This document shows positions 17,441-28,284 of a DNA stretch of 64,000 nucleotides, in pieces. A model generated the notes under the pieces. It did no database searches, was not told the DNA's origin, and worked only from the letters and a program-made list of their open reading frames with translations. Source of the stretch: Demequina maris (lineage in GTDB: Bacteria > Actinomycetota > Actinomycetes > Actinomycetales > Demequinaceae); NCBI RefSeq assembly GCF_000971155.1, contig NZ_BBLX01000005.1, positions 98,447-162,446 of the forward strand, in the 5' to 3' direction. Both the position numbers and the translations under genes were made by a program. Numbering within the stretch: position 1 is the first letter of the stretch; each line of letters starts with the position of its first letter.

Positions 17441-18507
17441 CGCGCACCCCCGCCCCAGGTCACGAGGGACTCGTTGATCGACTGCGCGACCTCCCACAGG
17501 GCGCGCGACTCGTCCGGCGCGAGGTCGTCGAGCATCACCTGGGACCAGCCGTCCGGGCCGACCGCGACCGGCACGCCGATCACGCCGTGCCACGGGTTGC
17601 CGCCGAGCTCGATCTCCCCGTCGAGCAGCACCTGCCCGGCGACCACGATGTCGCGCCCGTCGAGCACGGTACGCACCAGGTCCACCGTCGCGTTCGCGGT
17701 GCCGTGCGCGGTCTTCGCGCCGCTCTGGTGCGTGAGGTACGGGCGGATCACGGCCTGGACGTCGGGCGGGTAGGCGTCGACCGCGGCGAAGGCGGCGGAG
17801 ATGTCGGGGGCCTCGGAGATGCGCTCCTTGGCGGCGCGCACCTCGGAGGCGAACGAGGCCAGCGTGCGGTCGCCGCGCAGCCGGTCGACGATCTCGGCGC
17901 GCTCATCCGGGTCGAGGCCGCGCAGGCGCACGGTCGACCACAGCGGCACCATGCGGTCGCCGTGCTGGCCGGCGACGAAGCCGCCCACGCGGTGCCGGCG
18001 GATGCCGAGGGTGTTCGCGATCTCGCGGCGGAAGCGCAGCGTGTCGAGCCACGCCCCCATCCCGATCACCCGGTGGCGGCCCAGGCGGCGCGCGAACACC
18101 TCGACGGCCAGCTCGACCGGGTTGGACACGACGATGACGACCTCGTGGCCGCTGCCGTGCGCGGCGAGGGCGTCCGCGTACTGCTCGAAGACCCGGCGGT
18201 TGTCCTCGGCCAGCTTGTCGCGATCGATCGGCTGGCCCGTGCCGGTGGGGAGCGTGCGGCCCGCGGTCATCACGATGACGTCCGCGACCACGTCCTCCGG
18301 TCGGGTGGCGACGTCGATGTGGGGCGCGTGCTCGTCGTGCGCGTCGATGAGGTCGACCCGCAGGCCGTGCACCGCGTCGCCCGAGGAGCCGCCCGGCCGT
18401 CCGACCAGCTGGAGGCGCGAGGTGGGGCCCAGCTCGCCCCGCTCGATCAGCTGCCCGCAGATCGCCCTGCCGACGTCCCCTGTCGCTCCGACGATCGCCA
18501 CATCCAT
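17437..18507 (-). CDS. Lactate/malate dehydrogenase superfamily protein
   Basis: A 356-residue NAD-dependent 2-hydroxyacid dehydrogenase-like protein. The nucleotide site is AIVGATGDVGRA at the N-terminus, SNPVEL matches the SNPVD block, and GQHGDRMVP holds the catalytic His. The start is ATG at 18507; the minus strand has TACGCT (18515-18520) seven bases upstream, so the mRNA is probably leaderless. It is longer than ordinary LDH or MDH (about 310-330), and the window carries both of those separately (45755, 60043), so this is a divergent third member. Substrate unknown. Coupled to an ACT-domain gene. Confidence 0.78.
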   Translation of the reverse strand: MDVAIVGATGDVGRAICGQLIERGELGPTSRLQLVGRPGGSSGDAVHGLRVDLIDAHDEHAPHIDVATRPEDVVADVIVMTAGRTLPTGTGQPIDRDKLAEDNRRVFEQYADALAAHGSGHEVVIVVSNPVELAVEVFARRLGRHRVIGMGAWLDTLRFRREIANTLGIRRHRVGGFVAGQHGDRMVPLWSTVRLRGLDPDERAEIVDRLRGDRTLASFASEVRAAKERISEAPDISAAFAAVDAYPPDVQAVIRPYLTHQSGAKTAHGTANATVDLVRTVLDGRDIVVAGQVLLDGEIELGGNPWHGVIGVPVAVGPDGWSQVMLDDLAPDESRALWEVAQSINESLVTWGGGAR

Positions 18508-18630
18508 GCCGTCGAGCGTACGCGGGGGATGTTTCGCGCAGGCGTCACGGATCGGCACCACAAGGCCCCGACGGGCCGCCACGGCGACACGATCCCCGGC
18601 CCTTGGCGCGGGTGGCGCGTCGTGGCCGGC

Positions 18631-20463
<1,833 letters not shown>

Positions 20464-20510
20464 CCGTCAAGGGTAGTCGCGTCCGGGCGCGGGCCCGCCC
20501 GCATCGGGCC

Positions 20511-20523
20511 TAGGCTCCCAGCC
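20511..20523 (+). promoter_or_regulatory. -10 box for a leaderless amidotransferase mRNA
   Basis: TAGGCT at 20511-20516 followed by seven bases and ATG at 20524. The divergent ABC-F gene has its own -10 box within 50 bases, so the two promoters sit back to back. Confidence 0.6.
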
Positions 20524-21216
20524 ATGAGATGCGTCGCGATCCGCCACGTCGCCTTCGAGGACCTCGGGATCTGGGAGGCGGAGATCGCCGCCCACGGCTA
20601 CGAGGTGGCCTACCTCGACGCGGGCGTCGACGACCTCGCGCCCTTCGCGGCCGCGGAGCTGGGCGTCGTGCTGGGCGGACCCGTCGGGGTGGGCGAGGTC
20701 GACGACTACCCGGTCCTCGCCGAGGAGGCGGCGCTGCTCGGCGCGCGGGTCGAGGCCGGGCTGCCGACCCTCGCGGTGTGCCTGGGTGCCCAGCTGCTCG
20801 CGCACGCGCTGGGCGGCTCCGTCGCGCCCGGCGAGCCCGAGGTCGGCTGGGGGACGGTCGACCTCGCCCCCGCCGCATCGTCCACCCCGCTGCGTCACCT
20901 CGCCGGCGCGCCCGTCCTGCACTGGCACGGTGACGCGATCGCGCCGCCGCCCGGCGCCGTGGTGCTGGCCTCGACGCCGGCGACGCCGTGCCAGGCCTTC
21001 GCGATCGGCAGCGCGCTGGCGCTGCAGTTCCACCCCGAGGTCGACGCCGAGCGGATCGAGCGCTGGCTCATCGGCCACACGGGCGAGCTGCGGGCGATGG
21101 GCATCTCGCCGCGCGACCTGCGTGCGGCGTCCCGCGAGGCGGGGGACGATGCGGCGGTCGCGGGCATCCTCATGCTCCGGGAGTGGCTGCGCGGTGAGGA
21201 CGGGAGCGGGGCATGA
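20524..21216 (+). CDS. Class I glutamine amidotransferase-like protein
   Basis: A 230-residue stand-alone class I amidotransferase domain, similar to the GMP-synthase-like group (YfeJ type). The nucleophile elbow is AVCLGAQLLAHALGG (Cys around residue 87) and the His-Glu pair is in LQFHPEVD, completing the triad. VLGGPVGVGEVDDYP corresponds to the oxyanion region. The natural acceptor is unknown; such proteins can hydrolyse gamma-glutamyl compounds. Its stop overlaps the ATG of the next gene by four bases. Two 10-mer copies (20874, 21144) lie inside. Confidence 0.85.
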   Translation: MRCVAIRHVAFEDLGIWEAEIAAHGYEVAYLDAGVDDLAPFAAAELGVVLGGPVGVGEVDDYPVLAEEAALLGARVEAGLPTLAVCLGAQLLAHALGGSVAPGEPEVGWGTVDLAPAASSTPLRHLAGAPVLHWHGDAIAPPPGAVVLASTPATPCQAFAIGSALALQFHPEVDAERIERWLIGHTGELRAMGISPRDLRAASREAGDDAAVAGILMLREWLRGEDGSGA

Positions 21217-21599
21217 ACCTCAGGCAGGCGGCGCTCGGCGCCGCGGCGCTGGACGCGGGGGCGATCGTGGTCTTCGCCGCGATCGGGCGGGCGAGCCACG
21301 AGGAGGGGATCCTCGGTGAGAACGGCTGGGGCCTGCTGGAGACGGTGTCGCCGTTCCTCACCGGAGCTGCGCTGGGGTGGCTGATCGCGCGGGCGTGGAG
21401 GCGTCCGTGCGACTGGCGGCGGACCGGCGTGATCGTGTGGGCGTCGACCCTGGTGGCCGGGATGGCGCTGCGGGCGGTCTACGGCCAGGGCGTGCAGGTG
21501 TCGTTCGTGATCGTGGCGGGGACGGTCCTGGCGGCCTTCCTCGTCGGCTGGCGCGTGGTGTCCGGCGCGATCGCGAAGCGCAGGGGCCTCACGGGCTGA
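21213..21599 (+). CDS. DUF3054 family membrane protein
   Basis: A 128-residue protein with four hydrophobic segments: ALDAGAIVVFAAIG, FLTGAALGWLIARAW, GVIVWASTLVAGMALRAV and FVIVAGTVLAAFLVGW. The pattern ALDxxxxxxFAAIGRxSHExG, GWxxLxTxxPFL, RAWRRP and RxxxGxGxxxSFxxVA is that of DUF3054, common in actinobacteria and of unknown role. Translationally coupled to the amidotransferase by an ATGA overlap. Confidence 0.85.
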   Translation: MNLRQAALGAAALDAGAIVVFAAIGRASHEEGILGENGWGLLETVSPFLTGAALGWLIARAWRRPCDWRRTGVIVWASTLVAGMALRAVYGQGVQVSFVIVAGTVLAAFLVGWRVVSGAIAKRRGLTG

Positions 21600-21617
21600 G
21601 CGCTGCCGGAGGCCGCG

Positions 21618-22577
21618 TCAGACCGTGACGACGACCTTCCCGAATTGATCGCCGGATGCGACCCGCGCGATCGCGTCACGTGCCCGCGCGAGGGGGAACG
21701 TCGAGTCGATCGTCGGCCGCAGGCCCGTGCGGACCAGGAACGACATGAGCGCGGCGAGGTCCTCGCGGGTGCCCATGGTGACGCCCTGGATGCGCAGCTC
21801 GTGGAAGAACACCCGGGTGAGCAGCGCGGGGTCGGGGTCGCCCGTGGTGTGACCTGCGATCGCGATGGTGCCCCCGTTGCGCACCGAGGAGATCGAGTGC
21901 TTCCACGTCGCCCGGCCGACCGTCTCGACCACGGCGTCGACGCGCTTCGGCAGGCGCGCGCCCGGCTCCACGGCCGCCACGGCGCCCAGCCCGAGCGCCG
22001 CGGCACGCTTGGCCTCCGACCGCGAGGTCGCGAACACCTCGAGCCCCGCGGCCGCGCCCAGCGCGATCGCGGCGCTCGCGACCCCGCCGCCCGCACCCTG
22101 GACGAGCACGGACTGCCCCGGCCTGAGATCGGCGCCGTGGAACAGCATGCGGTACGCGGTGAGCCATGCGGTGGGCAGGCACGCGGCCTCCTCGAACGAC
22201 AGCTCAGGGGGCTTGGGCACCAGGTTCGCGGTGGGCACCGCGACCCGCTCGGCGAGGGTGCCGGGGTAGCGCTCCGAGAGGATGCTGCGCGGCTCGCGCG
22301 GGCCCACGCCGTGGCCGTCCGCGCCGATCACGCCGTGCACCACCACCTCGGTGCCGTCGGGCGCGATCCCGGCCGCGTCGCAGCCGAGGATCATCGGCAG
22401 CTGTGCCTCGGCGAGGCCCACGCCCTTGAGGCTCCACACGTCGTGGTGGTTGACGCTGGCGGCGCGCACCTCGACGGTTGACCAGTGCTCGCGTTCCTCC
22501 GGCTCGGGCCGGTCGCCCACCTCGAGCGCGCCCGCGGGATCGTCGGGGCTGAAACGGGCGGCATACGCGGCGAGCAT
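21618..22577 (-). CDS. Zinc-independent medium-chain dehydrogenase/quinone oxidoreductase-like protein
   Basis: A 319-residue MDR-family protein. The GroES-like domain contains ASVNHHDVWSLKG and the nucleotide-binding segment is VLVQGAGGGVASAAIAL (around residue 150), the AxGGVG-type motif of quinone oxidoreductases. The four-Cys structural zinc motif is absent. The start chosen is ATG at 22577: TAGGTT lies seven bases upstream on the minus strand (22585-22590), making a leaderless start more likely than the TTG at 22586. Substrate unknown. Confidence 0.85.
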   Translation of the reverse strand: MLAAYAARFSPDDPAGALEVGDRPEPEEREHWSTVEVRAASVNHHDVWSLKGVGLAEAQLPMILGCDAAGIAPDGTEVVVHGVIGADGHGVGPREPRSILSERYPGTLAERVAVPTANLVPKPPELSFEEAACLPTAWLTAYRMLFHGADLRPGQSVLVQGAGGGVASAAIALGAAAGLEVFATSRSEAKRAAALGLGAVAAVEPGARLPKRVDAVVETVGRATWKHSISSVRNGGTIAIAGHTTGDPDPALLTRVFFHELRIQGVTMGTREDLAALMSFLVRTGLRPTIDSTFPLARARDAIARVASGDQFGKVVVTV

Positions 22578-22652
22578 GCCACCCAACCTACGGTGCCCCG
22601 GGCGCGGGTGCTGGGACCCAGGACCCGCAGCGCAACCCGGGCGCGAGGCTGA

Positions 22653-24152
22653 CTAGACCACCATCTTCCTGTACGAGTACGTCACGGTGAACGTGTTCAC
22701 CTGCACGCGCGTGTCCGGGAAGAGGCTCACGCGGATGTGCACGCGAGTCGTGTTCGCATCGAGCCCGATGTCGCCGAGCGACTGCGAACCCTTGATGACG
22801 TAGCCGAACCGGGTCGTGTCTGTCGAGCTCTTGCCGTAGAACCACTGCGCCGAGCCGTCGATGCTCGCCCAGTCCGCGACGACCTTCGCGGTTGCCCTGC
22901 CCCACTTCGCGTTGGACGCCACGTCCGCGGGCACCGTCGCGGTTCCGGACGTCGACAGAGCGAACCCGTAGGCGCTGGAGGAAGCGACGCCTCGACAGAA
23001 GACATCGCCGGCGCGGGAGTGGTGCGGCTCGCAGTACCCGGCTCGTTGAGGGTCGTGCGACGTGAAGCTGGTGAGCACCGAGGCGGCCGTGTGGGTGACC
23101 TTCTTGGTCACGGTGACCAGGCGCCCCGCCTTGACCTTGACGTACCGGGTCGCGGTCCGCCAGGAGCCCTCGGGTCCCTTGAGCGTCACCGTGACCTTGT
23201 ACGTGCCGGGGACGATCCTGCCGCCGTTCTTCCCGTACCACCTGAGGGACCGCTTCTCGGAGGAGGTCAGGCTCCACGTCTTGACGATCCGGCCGTCGCG
23301 CTTGATCTTGACGGAGCCGGTGACGGGGAACGTCACGCTCGCCGCTCGCGACGTGGTCGGCGTCACCGTGAGCTTGACCGAGTCCCGGTAGTCGTCCTTC
23401 GCCGGATAGACGTCCCCCCGGCTCGTGGCGAGCGAGACGCCCGTGATGGCGGTCTTCTTGATCGTGATCGGCGCCGACGCCGTCGAACCGACCAGGGTGG
23501 GGCCGTCGAGCTTCGCCGTCACGGTGCCGGTGCCGGCCGCGAGCTTCGACGCGTAGATCGTGGGCTTGACCGCGGCGCCGGCGGTCGAGGCCACCGACAC
23601 GGTCGAGGTCCTGCCGCCGGCCTTGGCGACCACCTTGCCGGTGAAGGGGACCTTGAGGCCTGTCTCGTCCGTGGCGCTGACGGTCGCGACCGCGGTGCGC
23701 GGGCTCGCGCCGCTCCACGTGAACAGCTTCGCACGCGAGAGCGTCAGCGAGACCTTCACCGGGTCGCCGGACCCGACGGTGATCGGCGCGACGACCGGGT
23801 CGCCCACCGCGGGGGTCACGACCAGCTCGTGGGCGCCCGCGGCGAGGCCGTCGACGGGCACGGTGACGAGTACGGGCACCGCCGGATCGGTGATCTCGAC
23901 GGGTGCGAGGGGGAGCGGCGCGCCGCCGTCCGGGACCAGGGCCACGTCGGCGCTCGTGGCGACGTCCGAGGTGACCGAGACCGACGTCGAGTCGCGCACG
24001 CCGTCCCCCGCGGGCAGCGTGAGGACGGAGGCCTTGCCCAGGGTGAGGGTCGCGGTCGCGTCCTCCGCCGAGGCGGCCGTGGCGATCCCCACGAGCGCGA
24101 GCGCGGCGGCGGTGGTGGCGGCGACTGCGCGCGCGCCGAGACGGTTCCTCAT
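22653..24152 (-). CDS. Secreted protein with Ig-like repeats
   Basis: A 499-residue exported protein of unknown function. The signal peptide is MRNRLGARAV followed by a hydrophobic stretch and an ASA cleavage site near residue 29. The mature part is rich in Thr, Val and Ser and built of beta-rich units. The segment from about 120 to 300 shows repeated beginnings such as VSLTLSRAKLFTWSG, VKPTIYASKLAAG and SLATSRGDVYPAKDDY, a pattern like bacterial Ig-like wall-protein repeats. Near the C-terminus two cysteines (CEPHHSRAGDVFC) could form a disulfide. No LPXTG motif or membrane anchor, so it is probably released. ATG at 24152 with an upstream G-run as ribosome site. Confidence 0.7.
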   Translation of the reverse strand: MRNRLGARAVAATTAAALALVGIATAASAEDATATLTLGKASVLTLPAGDGVRDSTSVSVTSDVATSADVALVPDGGAPLPLAPVEITDPAVPVLVTVPVDGLAAGAHELVVTPAVGDPVVAPITVGSGDPVKVSLTLSRAKLFTWSGASPRTAVATVSATDETGLKVPFTGKVVAKAGGRTSTVSVASTAGAAVKPTIYASKLAAGTGTVTAKLDGPTLVGSTASAPITIKKTAITGVSLATSRGDVYPAKDDYRDSVKLTVTPTTSRAASVTFPVTGSVKIKRDGRIVKTWSLTSSEKRSLRWYGKNGGRIVPGTYKVTVTLKGPEGSWRTATRYVKVKAGRLVTVTKKVTHTAASVLTSFTSHDPQRAGYCEPHHSRAGDVFCRGVASSSAYGFALSTSGTATVPADVASNAKWGRATAKVVADWASIDGSAQWFYGKSSTDTTRFGYVIKGSQSLGDIGLDANTTRVHIRVSLFPDTRVQVNTFTVTYSYRKMVV

Positions 24153-24308
24153 GGGATAGACCCCCCAGTCCTCGACAGTGTCGGCCGACGGTATCGCGCC
24201 TGGGTGCCACCGGCCGCGCGGTAGCGGCACGTGTCGGGCGATGTCCCCGAGACCGGGGTGGATTGGGTGCATATGCGCTGGTTCCCGCCCGCTTCCCGAC
24301 ATGCGAAA

Positions 24309-24347
24309 GGGGGACGATGCGCGGGCCCGGCCCGCGCATCGTCCCCC
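24309..24347 (-). terminator. Phosphoketolase terminator built from an inverted 10-mer pair
   Basis: The left arm 24309-24326 (GGGGGACGATGCGCGGGC) and right arm 24330-24347 are exact reverse complements, giving an 18-base-pair stem with a three-base loop. Each arm holds an exact copy of the dispersed 10-mer. It starts about 23 bases after the phosphoketolase stop on the minus strand. The rest of 24153-24308, upstream of the secreted protein, shows only the short palindrome GTCGGCCGAC (24180-24189). Confidence 0.88.
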
Positions 24348-24370
24348 CAGGAGGAGAGGGAGAGGAGTCC

Positions 24371-26827
24371 CTACTCGTTGTCGCCGTCGGTTGCGAGCGC
24401 GCCCGAGAGCTTGGCCTGCACCTCGGTGCCGGCGCCGGACCAGACCCACTCGGCGACCTCGGGGAGGTCGGCGCCGGTCTCGTACGCGTAGCGCTGGGCC
24501 TCGAAGCGCTTGTCCTGCAGCTTCTGGCGCAGCGACGCGGCGCGGCCGCCGAGCGACGGGACGCGGTCGATGACGTCCATCACCAGGTGGTAGCGGTCGA
24601 TGTCGTTGACCATCGCCATGTCGAACGGCGAAGTGGTGGTGCCCTCCTCCTTGAACCCGCGCACGTGCAGGTTCGGGTGGCCGTTGCGGCGGTAGGTGAG
24701 GCGGTGGATGAGCCACGGGTAGCCGTGGTAGTTCATGATGATCGGCTTGTCCGACGTGAAGAGCTGGTCGAACTCGCGGTCCGACATGCCGTGCGGGTGC
24801 TCCTTCTCCGGCTGCAGGCGCATGAGGTCGACCACGTTGACCATGCGGACCTTGAGGTCGGGCAGCTCCTGACGGATGATGTCGATCGCCGCGAGCACCT
24901 CCATCGTCGGCACGTCGCCGATGCCGCACATCACCACGTCGGGCTCCTCGCCCAGCGGCACGTTGGACGCGAAGTCCCAGATGCCGGCGCCGCGCGCGAA
25001 GTGGTTCTCGGCCTCCTCGATGGTGAGCCACTGGGCCTGCGGCTGCTTGCCGGCGACGACGACGTTGACGCGGTCGCGGCTGCGCAGGCAGTGGTCGTAG
25101 GTGGCGAGCAGGGTGTTCGCGTCGGCAGGCAGGTAGACGCGCACGACCTCGGCCTTCTTGTTGACCACGTGGTCGATGAAGCCCGGGTCCTGGTGCGAGA
25201 AGCCGTTGTGGTCCTGGCGCCACACGTGCGAGGACAGCAGGTAGTTGAGCGACGGGATGGGCCGGCGCCACGGCAGCTCGTGCGCGACCTTGAGCCACTT
25301 CGCGTGCTGGTTGAACATCGAGTCGACGATGTGGATGAACGCCTCGTAGCTGGTGAAGAGCCCGTGGCGGCCTGTGAGGTTGTACGCCTCGAGCCAGCCC
25401 TGGCACTGGTGCTCCGACAGCATCTCGACCACGCGGCCTTCGTGGCCCATCGGGCCGTCGTCCGGGTCGATCTCCGCGTTCCACACCTTCTGCGTGACGT
25501 CGAGGACCGCCTGGATGCGGTTCGACGCGAGCTCGTCGGGCGCGAAGATGCGGAAGTTGTCGGGGTTGTTCTCCATGACCCCGCGCAGGAAGTTGCCGAG
25601 CGTGCGGGTCGCCTCGCCGATCTCGGCGCCGGGCGCCGGCACGTCCACCGCGAAGTCGCGGTAGTCGGGCATGACCAGGTCCTTCATCAGCAGGCCGCCG
25701 TTGGCCTCGGGGCGTGCCGACATCCGCAGCTCGCCCTCCGGGACCGTCGCGAGCACGGCGGGCTTGACCACGCCGTCCTCGTCGAACAGGTCGTCGGGGC
25801 CGTACGACTGCAGCCACGCCTCGAGGGTGTGGAGGTGGTCGTCGGTGTCACGGGCGTTCGACAGCGGCACCTGGTGCGCGCGCCACGAGCCCTCGGTGCG
25901 CTTGCCGTCGATCGACGGCGGGCACGTCCAGCCCTTGGGGGTGCGCAGCACGATCATCGGCCAGCGGGGGCGGTCCATGTTCGGGTTCACCTTCGCCTCG
26001 GCCTTGATCGCGGCGATCTCGTCCATGACCTCGTCCATGAGCTCCGCGTAGCGGCGGTGGAACGAGGCCGGCGACTCGTCGTCGAAGCCGGCGGTGAAGA
26101 AGTGCGGCTTGTGGCCGTAGCCCACCATGAGCGCCTCGAGCTCCTCGTCGCCGATACGCGCGAGCACGGTCGGGTTGGCGATCTTGTAGCCGTTGAGGTG
26201 CAGGATCGGCAGCACGACGCCGTCGGTGGCCGGGTTGATGAACTTGTTGGAGTGCCAGCTGGTGGCGAGGGGGCCGGTCTCGGCCTCGCCGTCGCCGACC
26301 ACCGCCGCGACCAGGAGGTCCGGGTTGTCGAAGGCCGCGCCGTACGCGTGCGAGAGGGCGTAGCCGAGCTCGCCGCCCTCGTGGATCGAGCCAGGCGTCT
26401 CGGGCGCGACGTGCGAGGGGATGCCGCCCGGGAAGGAGAACTGCTTGAAGAGGCGCTGCAGGCCGCGCTCGTCCTCGGAGATCTCCGGGTAGGTCTCGTT
26501 GTAGGTGCCCTCGAGGTAGCTCGCCGCGACGAGGCCGGGGCCGCCGTGGCCGGGGCCGATGATGTACATCGTCGGCTGCTGGCGCGTCGAGATCATGCGG
26601 TTGAGGTGCGTGTAGATGAAGTTGAGGCCGGGCGTGGTGCCCCAGTGGCCCACGAGGCGCTTCTTCACGTGGTCGCGGTGCAGCGGCTCGCGCAGGAGGG
26701 GGTTGTCGAGCAGGTAGATCTGGCCAACGGACATGTAGTTGGCCGTCCGCCACCACAGGTCGATGGCCTCGACCTCGGCATCGGTGACGGAATCCGCAGT
26801 GCGGGGGGACCAGGGCGTCGGTGCCAT
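24371..26827 (-). CDS. xfp: Phosphoketolase
   Basis: An 818-residue thiamine-diphosphate enzyme cleaving xylulose 5-phosphate and/or fructose 6-phosphate with phosphate to acetyl phosphate. Family motifs are [32 protein letters not shown], the ThDP/Mg motif GDGEAETGP (around residue 180), HLNGYKI, and [15 protein letters not shown] in the second half. ATG at 26827 is preferred over the adjacent 26830 because GGAGG (26833-26837) then sits five bases upstream. It lies after pta-ackA on the same strand, so its acetyl phosphate product can go to acetate plus ATP through AckA or to acetyl-CoA through Pta. A perfect palindrome 39 bases upstream suggests sugar-dependent control. Confidence 0.96.
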   Translation of the reverse strand: MAPTPWSPRTADSVTDAEVEAIDLWWRTANYMSVGQIYLLDNPLLREPLHRDHVKKRLVGHWGTTPGLNFIYTHLNRMISTRQQPTMYIIGPGHGGPGLVAASYLEGTYNETYPEISEDERGLQRLFKQFSFPGGIPSHVAPETPGSIHEGGELGYALSHAYGAAFDNPDLLVAAVVGDGEAETGPLATSWHSNKFINPATDGVVLPILHLNGYKIANPTVLARIGDEELEALMVGYGHKPHFFTAGFDDESPASFHRRYAELMDEVMDEIAAIKAEAKVNPNMDRPRWPMIVLRTPKGWTCPPSIDGKRTEGSWRAHQVPLSNARDTDDHLHTLEAWLQSYGPDDLFDEDGVVKPAVLATVPEGELRMSARPEANGGLLMKDLVMPDYRDFAVDVPAPGAEIGEATRTLGNFLRGVMENNPDNFRIFAPDELASNRIQAVLDVTQKVWNAEIDPDDGPMGHEGRVVEMLSEHQCQGWLEAYNLTGRHGLFTSYEAFIHIVDSMFNQHAKWLKVAHELPWRRPIPSLNYLLSSHVWRQDHNGFSHQDPGFIDHVVNKKAEVVRVYLPADANTLLATYDHCLRSRDRVNVVVAGKQPQAQWLTIEEAENHFARGAGIWDFASNVPLGEEPDVVMCGIGDVPTMEVLAAIDIIRQELPDLKVRMVNVVDLMRLQPEKEHPHGMSDREFDQLFTSDKPIIMNYHGYPWLIHRLTYRRNGHPNLHVRGFKEEGTTTSPFDMAMVNDIDRYHLVMDVIDRVPSLGGRAASLRQKLQDKRFEAQRYAYETGADLPEVAEWVWSGAGTEVQAKLSGALATDGDNE

Positions 26828-26865
26828 CATTTCCTCCATCTCGGGTACCCGTTCAGCATTCCATG

Positions 26866-26877
26866 GTGAACGTTCAC
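26866..26877 (-). promoter_or_regulatory. LacI-type operator upstream of phosphoketolase
   Basis: GTGAACGTTCAC is a perfect 12-base palindrome of the kind bound by LacI/GalR-family repressors, with a central CpG. A closely related GTGAACGTTTAC lies upstream of the ROK/sugar-transport genes at 61267. A second small dyad, ATTCG-TGTG-CGAAT, is at 26898-26911. Together with the 85-bp repeat and the ackA terminator this accounts for the 320-base gap 26828-27147. Confidence 0.6.
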
Positions 26878-26978
26878 ACGGCGCGGCGAAGGTCCTGATT
26901 CGTGTGCGAATTCCCGGTGAACGGGGCGGCTGCCGGCGACTGCCGCATCGTCCCGGCGCCCTTCCGCGACCCGCTCCC

Positions 26979-27064
26979 GACGCAACCGGCGTACGGGACC
27001 GGGTGCGCCGCGCATCGTGCCTGGTACGGAAGTTCGAGGCGGGCGACGTACGCCGGTTCGGTGA
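26979..27064 (+). repeat. 85-bp intergenic element, copy 2
   Basis: GACGCAACCGGCGTAC (26979-26994), core CGCGCATCGTGCCTGG (27009-27024), and GTACGCCGGTT (27048-27058). Same internal distances as the copy at 61119; one base longer than the other two by my count. Lies between ackA and phosphoketolase. Confidence 0.85.
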
Positions 27065-27096
27065 AGGGGGGCGGGGTGGAGCGGGCCGGAGACGCG

Positions 27097-27133
27097 ACGA
27101 GGGCCGGCCCCCTCGCGGGAGACCGGCCCTCGT
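27097..27133 (-). terminator. ackA terminator hairpin
   Basis: ACGAGGGCCGG (27097-27107) and CCGGCCCTCGT (27123-27133) form an 11-base-pair stem with a 15-base loop, starting 15 bases after the ackA stop on the minus strand. An exact 10-mer (27134-27143) separates stem and gene. Confidence 0.8.
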
Positions 27134-27147
27134 GGACGATGCGGCGG

Positions 27148-28284
27148 CTAGGAGACCGACGCGATCGACTGCAGCGCGATCTCGCGCTCCTCGTTGGTCG
27201 GGATGACCCAGACCTGGACGCGCGAGGCGTCGGTCGAGATGAGGGTCTCCTGCTTCTTGCGGCCCGCGTTGCGCTCCTCGTCGATCTCGATGCCGAGCTC
27301 CTCGAGGCCCTTGAGCGACTCGAGGCGGACGATGTCGTCGTTCTCGCCGACGCCGGCGGTGAACACGATCGCGTCGAGGCCGCCGAGCTGCGCCATGTAC
27401 TGGCCGACGTAGCCCTTGATGCGGCGGGTGTAGATGTCGAGCGCGACCTTGGCCTCGTGGCTGCCCTCGTCGATCGCCTTGTGCACGTCGCGCATGTCCG
27501 AGTAGCCGGTGAGGCCGAGCATGCCGGAGCGCTTGTTGAACAGGTCGTCGATCTCGTCGATGTCCATGCCGGCGGCGCGGTGGAGGTGGAACACGACGGC
27601 CGGGTCGATCGCGCCGGTGCGCGAGCCCATCACGAGGCCGTCGAGCGGGGTGAGGCCCATCGACGTGTCGATCGCGTGGCCGCCCTTGATCGCGTCCGCG
27701 GACGCGCCGTTGCCGAGGTGCAGCGTGATGATGCGCAGCTCCTTGGGGTCGCGGTCCATGAGGCGCGCGCACTCGCGCGACACGTAGCCGTGCGAGGTGC
27801 CGTGGAAGCCATAGCGGCGGATGCCGTGCTCGTGCGCGAGGCGCTGGTCGATCGCGTACGAGTACGCGGCCTCGGACAGCGTCTGGTGGAACGCGGTGTC
27901 GAAGACCGCGACGTGCGGGATGTCCGGGAAGGCGGCGCGGGCGGCGGCGATGCCGGCGACGTGGCCGGGGTTGTGCAGCGGCGCGAGCACCGACAGCTTC
28001 GCGATGCCGTCCTGCACCTCGTCGTCGATGATGGTCGGCGCGGAGAACTCCGAGCCGCCCTGGACCACGCGGTGGCCGACGACGGTGAGCTGGGACAGGT
28101 CCACGCCCGAGTCGGGCTGGGACAGGGACTCGATGACGGCGTTGACGCCCTCGTTGTGGTCGGTCACGCGCTCGACCAGGCCCGACGCGAGCGGCGCGTC
28201 GAGGGTGGTGTCCACCACCTGGTACTTGATCGAGCTGGACCCGCAGTTGAGGACGAGGGCGATGCCGTTGTAGTTGACGCTCAC
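27148..28284 (-). CDS. ackA: Acetate kinase
   Basis: A 378-residue acetate kinase, interconverting acetyl phosphate plus ADP with acetate plus ATP. Motifs are [13 protein letters not shown] at the N-terminus, [49 protein letters not shown] and VFTAGVGEN near the C-terminus. GTG start overlaps the pta stop by four bases. It completes the phosphoketolase route to acetate. Confidence 0.97.
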   Translation of the reverse strand: MSVNYNGIALVLNCGSSSIKYQVVDTTLDAPLASGLVERVTDHNEGVNAVIESLSQPDSGVDLSQLTVVGHRVVQGGSEFSAPTIIDDEVQDGIAKLSVLAPLHNPGHVAGIAAARAAFPDIPHVAVFDTAFHQTLSEAAYSYAIDQRLAHEHGIRRYGFHGTSHGYVSRECARLMDRDPKELRIITLHLGNGASADAIKGGHAIDTSMGLTPLDGLVMGSRTGAIDPAVVFHLHRAAGMDIDEIDDLFNKRSGMLGLTGYSDMRDVHKAIDEGSHEAKVALDIYTRRIKGYVGQYMAQLGGLDAIVFTAGVGENDDIVRLESLKGLEELGIEIDEERNAGRKKQETLISTDASRVQVWVIPTNEEREIALQSIASVS

